Source: Psychromonas sp. Urea-02u-13 (GTDB lineage: Bacteria > Pseudomonadota > Gammaproteobacteria > Enterobacterales > Psychromonadaceae). Taken from it: a stretch of DNA of 49,423 nucleotides. A program made the translations under genes and the position numbers. The DNA lies in contig NZ_PJBZ01000061.1 in the NCBI RefSeq assembly GCF_002835995.1, positions 1 to 49,423 of the forward strand, written 5' to 3'. Shown here piece after piece: positions 47,883-49,423 of the stretch. Position 1 is the stretch's first letter. Every line of letters starts with the position of its first letter. The notes beneath the pieces are model-generated. The model made no database searches and had not been told where the DNA came from. It saw only the letters and a program-made list of their open reading frames with translations.

Positions 47883-47908
47883 AAACCTAATTGGGCTCAA
47901 TTAGGTTT
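47883..47908 (+). terminator. Hairpin ending the islet operon
   Basis: A perfect 11-bp stem AAACCTAATTG/CAATTAGGTTT with a 4-base loop begins at the last gene's stop. Only a short AACTTAG follows, so termination may be partial. Confidence 0.7.
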
Positions 47909-48011
47909 AACTTAGATATATTACTACAATGGGATAAATAGCTTTTTTTTTGATCTTAGCTTTGGAGTTTTATTTACTTTAAATGTAATTAAAATAGCCA
48001 TATAAGTGGCT

Positions 48012-48122
48012 ATGGTAAAAATTTTAAATGGTAATTGTGTTGGTTGTCATTATCATGGTGGTCGCTGCTATTTTAAAATTGGAAATATAAATGGAACTTA
48101 TAAAAAGACTTCTATATTCTAA
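48012..48122 (+). CDS. Possible 36-residue Cys/His-rich microprotein
   Basis: The frame contains NCVGCHYHGGRCYF, a C-x2-C-H-x-H-x3-C cluster that could bind zinc. A hairpin TAGCCA/TGGCTA (47995-48012) ends at its ATG, and no good ribosome site is seen. It lies between the islet operon and the right repeat. A second hairpin AATGCTTT/AAAGCATT follows at 48133-48152. Confidence 0.3.
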   Translation: MVKILNGNCVGCHYHGGRCYFKIGNINGTYKKTSIF

Positions 48123-48248
48123 CTCGACAATTAATGCTTTTAATAAAGCATTGAGTAGGGTCACTTTGAATTGAAGTAACACCAGAAGTAACACTTTCAA
48201 ACTAGTTTCTATTTATATTGTTATATTTCAACTGGATAGAGTGTTTTA

Positions 48249-48412
48249 TCGAGTCCAGTAGCGGCACCATATTTTTATAAAACAGCCCACTTTATGTGGG
48301 TTTTTTTATGCCTGTCATAAAGTACGTAATCTGTCACACCTGCCTAACGATTGACGATATTTAGCAATCAGATCAACTTTATCCATTGTCACTGAGTAAT
48401 TATCTTTTTGAA
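48249..48412 (+). repeat. Right direct repeat of the defence islet (attR-like)
   Basis: This copy of 40124-40288 contains the last 20 or so bases of the tRNA, its terminator and about 110 bases of downstream sequence, but no tRNA 5' part. Differences from the left copy are six substitutions and one deleted A. Confidence 0.92.
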
Positions 48413-48417
48413 AATAC

Positions 48418-48537
48418 TAATCGGGGACATCCATAAATTTTCTCAAAGAAAGAAAAGGCTAATTGAGGACACCCATAACTTCAACCATATAAAATCAATA
48501 GGTTAAGGTACTGCAGTTTATGGCTGTCCCCGATTGG
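48418..48537. mobile_element. MITE-like element with GGGGACAxCC ends
   Basis: The ends AATCGGGGACATCCATAAA and TTTATGGCTGTCCCCGATT are inverted repeats with one mismatch, about 120 bases apart. The right end also matches 5461-5520 in reverse. It starts six bases past the right repeat. Confidence 0.6.
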
Positions 48538-48561
48538 TTTTTTATATTTAAGGAAATAGAT

Positions 48562-48795
48562 ATGCATGATGAAAATTTTATAGACTGTCGTGAGTTTTTA
48601 GAGAGAATGATTGAGAGCCATCCTGATAATAATGAATTTATTAAGGCTTATATCAAACTATTTGAAAAAAAGACTGAATACGATATTGCTATTGATACTA
48701 ATAATCTTGAACTAGATAAAGTATCTGAAGAATCAAAAACCGAAAGACTAAAGTCTGAAAATGAAGTAGAAAAATCCCATATAGTGAATAACTAA
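48562..48795 (+). CDS. Small hypothetical protein
   Basis: The 77-residue acidic protein begins MHDENFIDCREFLERMIESH and ends in a charged helix. AAGGA lies 7 bases upstream. It is not recognised. An attC-like palindrome follows 18 bases after the stop, so it may be a gene cassette. Confidence 0.55.
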   Translation: MHDENFIDCREFLERMIESHPDNNEFIKAYIKLFEKKTEYDIAIDTNNLELDKVSEESKTERLKSENEVEKSHIVNN

Positions 48796-48812
48796 TACTA
48801 ACCATTAATTAA

Positions 48813-48903
48813 ATATAACAAATTTCTTAAACGGGAAATTAACAGTTGGCTATCGCTTCGTGATTATAGCCAACCATTAATTTCCGCATGCAAGGCGTTA
48901 TGC
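48813..48903. other. attC-like palindrome
   Basis: The long imperfect palindrome has nested arms GGAAATTAA/TTAATTTCC and GTTGGCTAT/ATAGCCAAC. It is framed by TATAACAAA on the left and GGCGTTATGC on the right. The outer boxes resemble integron attC ends (RYYYAAC ... GTTATGC) and the Vibrio repeats. The L boxes pair poorly, so this could be another kind of hairpin. Confidence 0.4.
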
Positions 48904-48986
48904 AACTTTTACAATTTAATTTCAATTGATATGTTATTTAACATCAAATAGTTAAAGATCAAAAGTAAGCGTATGGGCAACAGCAC

Positions 48987-49423
48987 CTAGCTACGCTTAA
49001 TATTCCATGGCAGTAACGCGTCAATATCATTCGGCTTTTCAGCAATCTGCTGTAAGCAGTTTGCGATATAATCATGCACGATGAGATTATTCGCTTTCGC
49101 TGTTTCAACCAAACTATATAAAATGGCACTCGCGTTCGCACCTGTATTGGTGTACGAAAATAGCCAAGCCTTGCGACCTATCACAAAGGGCTTCACAGCC
49201 CGTTCCGCTCGGTTATTGTCGATGCTTAACCTGCCATCTTCAAGGTAGCGCTGGAATTTTTCAAATTGGTTTAAACTGTAGCGAATAGCTTCGCCAAGTT
49301 TGCTTTTGGGCGGGATTTTTTCTTTGTGTTCGATGAGCCAATCATACAGTATTTTCACAATAGGCTTGGCTTGTGATTGCCGAATGGTAAATTTGTCTTC
49401 GATTGATTTACCCTTAATTCTTT
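48987..49423 (-). CDS. IS66 transposase TnpC, C-terminal part (runs off window)
   Basis: The frame stays open to the window edge. It contains RQSQAKPIVKILYDWL, then LSIDNNRAERAVKPFVIGRK and WLFSYTNTGANASAILYSLV, the catalytic C-terminal region of IS66 transposases with the DDE Glu in NNRAER. The element's end is GTAAGCGTATGGGCAACAGC at 48965. This is different from the IS66 end at 17235, so the two are different elements. Confidence 0.9.
   Translation of the reverse strand, partial: RIKGKSIEDKFTIRQSQAKPIVKILYDWLIEHKEKIPPKSKLGEAIRYSLNQFEKFQRYLEDGRLSIDNNRAERAVKPFVIGRKAWLFSYTNTGANASAILYSLVETAKANNLIVHDYIANCLQQIAEKPNDIDALLPWNIKRS

Noticed and set aside
40146-48248. Hidden integrase or excisionase in the islet
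   Set aside because: Frames in the islet other than the STAND gene, its partner and the 71-residue ORF are antisense shadows; no recombinase motif is seen.

Overview
The window looks like chromosomal DNA from an AT-rich marine gammaproteobacterium of the Psychromonas/Alteromonadales type. The signs are the alpha ribosomal-protein operon with an E. coli-like S4-binding leader, a complete hutC-I-G-U-H histidine-degradation cluster, a yeaG-yeaH-spoVR operon, dcuA, mtfA and a DUF2982 gene. The genus is an inference. Conserved blocks alternate with accessory DNA rich in duplications, decayed genes and structured repeats.

Positions 1-9500 are accessory. A methyltransferase/HNH-nuclease pair is followed by a second, unrelated HNH nuclease and a membrane protein. 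Then come a patch of gene 3' tails, a third HNH protein next to an unknown gene, a small unknown gene, a DUF900 hydrolase and seven head-to-tail palindromic repeats. A second copy of the methyltransferase follows; its HNH partner is wrecked by a deletion and a MITE-like insertion. Positions 9560-12700 hold rplQ-rpoA-rpsD-rpsK-rpsM-rpmJ (all minus). No secY lies upstream of rpmJ; truncated accessory genes sit there instead.

Positions 12900-20700 are again accessory: a SEC-C protein, a two-gene operon (FAD oxidoreductase plus membrane protein), an IS66 remnant fused into a DUF1826 gene with a Zur-like upstream site, and a 'mobile mystery' XRE/Fic pair. Three to four 19-bp iterons at about 33-bp spacing precede the XRE gene, and eight more copies of the palindromic repeat lie around the pair. 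Positions 20750-39330 are mostly core: a small-molecule methyltransferase-like gene, mtfA, a Crp-type regulator with nucleoside phosphorylase and pnuC, the hut cluster, spoVR-yeaH-yeaG and dcuA. Oddities here are a 12-bp-repeat expansion inside hutG, a MITE-like element between hutG and hutU, and a translationally coupled mini-copy of the SpoVR N-terminus.

The most striking part is 40070-48412. A tRNA-Val-like gene is followed by an islet of about 8 kb bounded by 164/165-bp direct repeats that include the tRNA 3' end. It carries a 2095-residue protein with a Cap4/DUF4297-like nuclease domain, a STAND-type NTPase domain and a very long helical C-terminal part, overlapping a 223-residue partner gene. 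This is best read as an AVAST (Avs) antiphage system, closest in layout to type III (Avs3A/Avs3B). No integrase is present. The window ends with a small gene followed by an attC-like palindrome and the end of an IS66 transposase.
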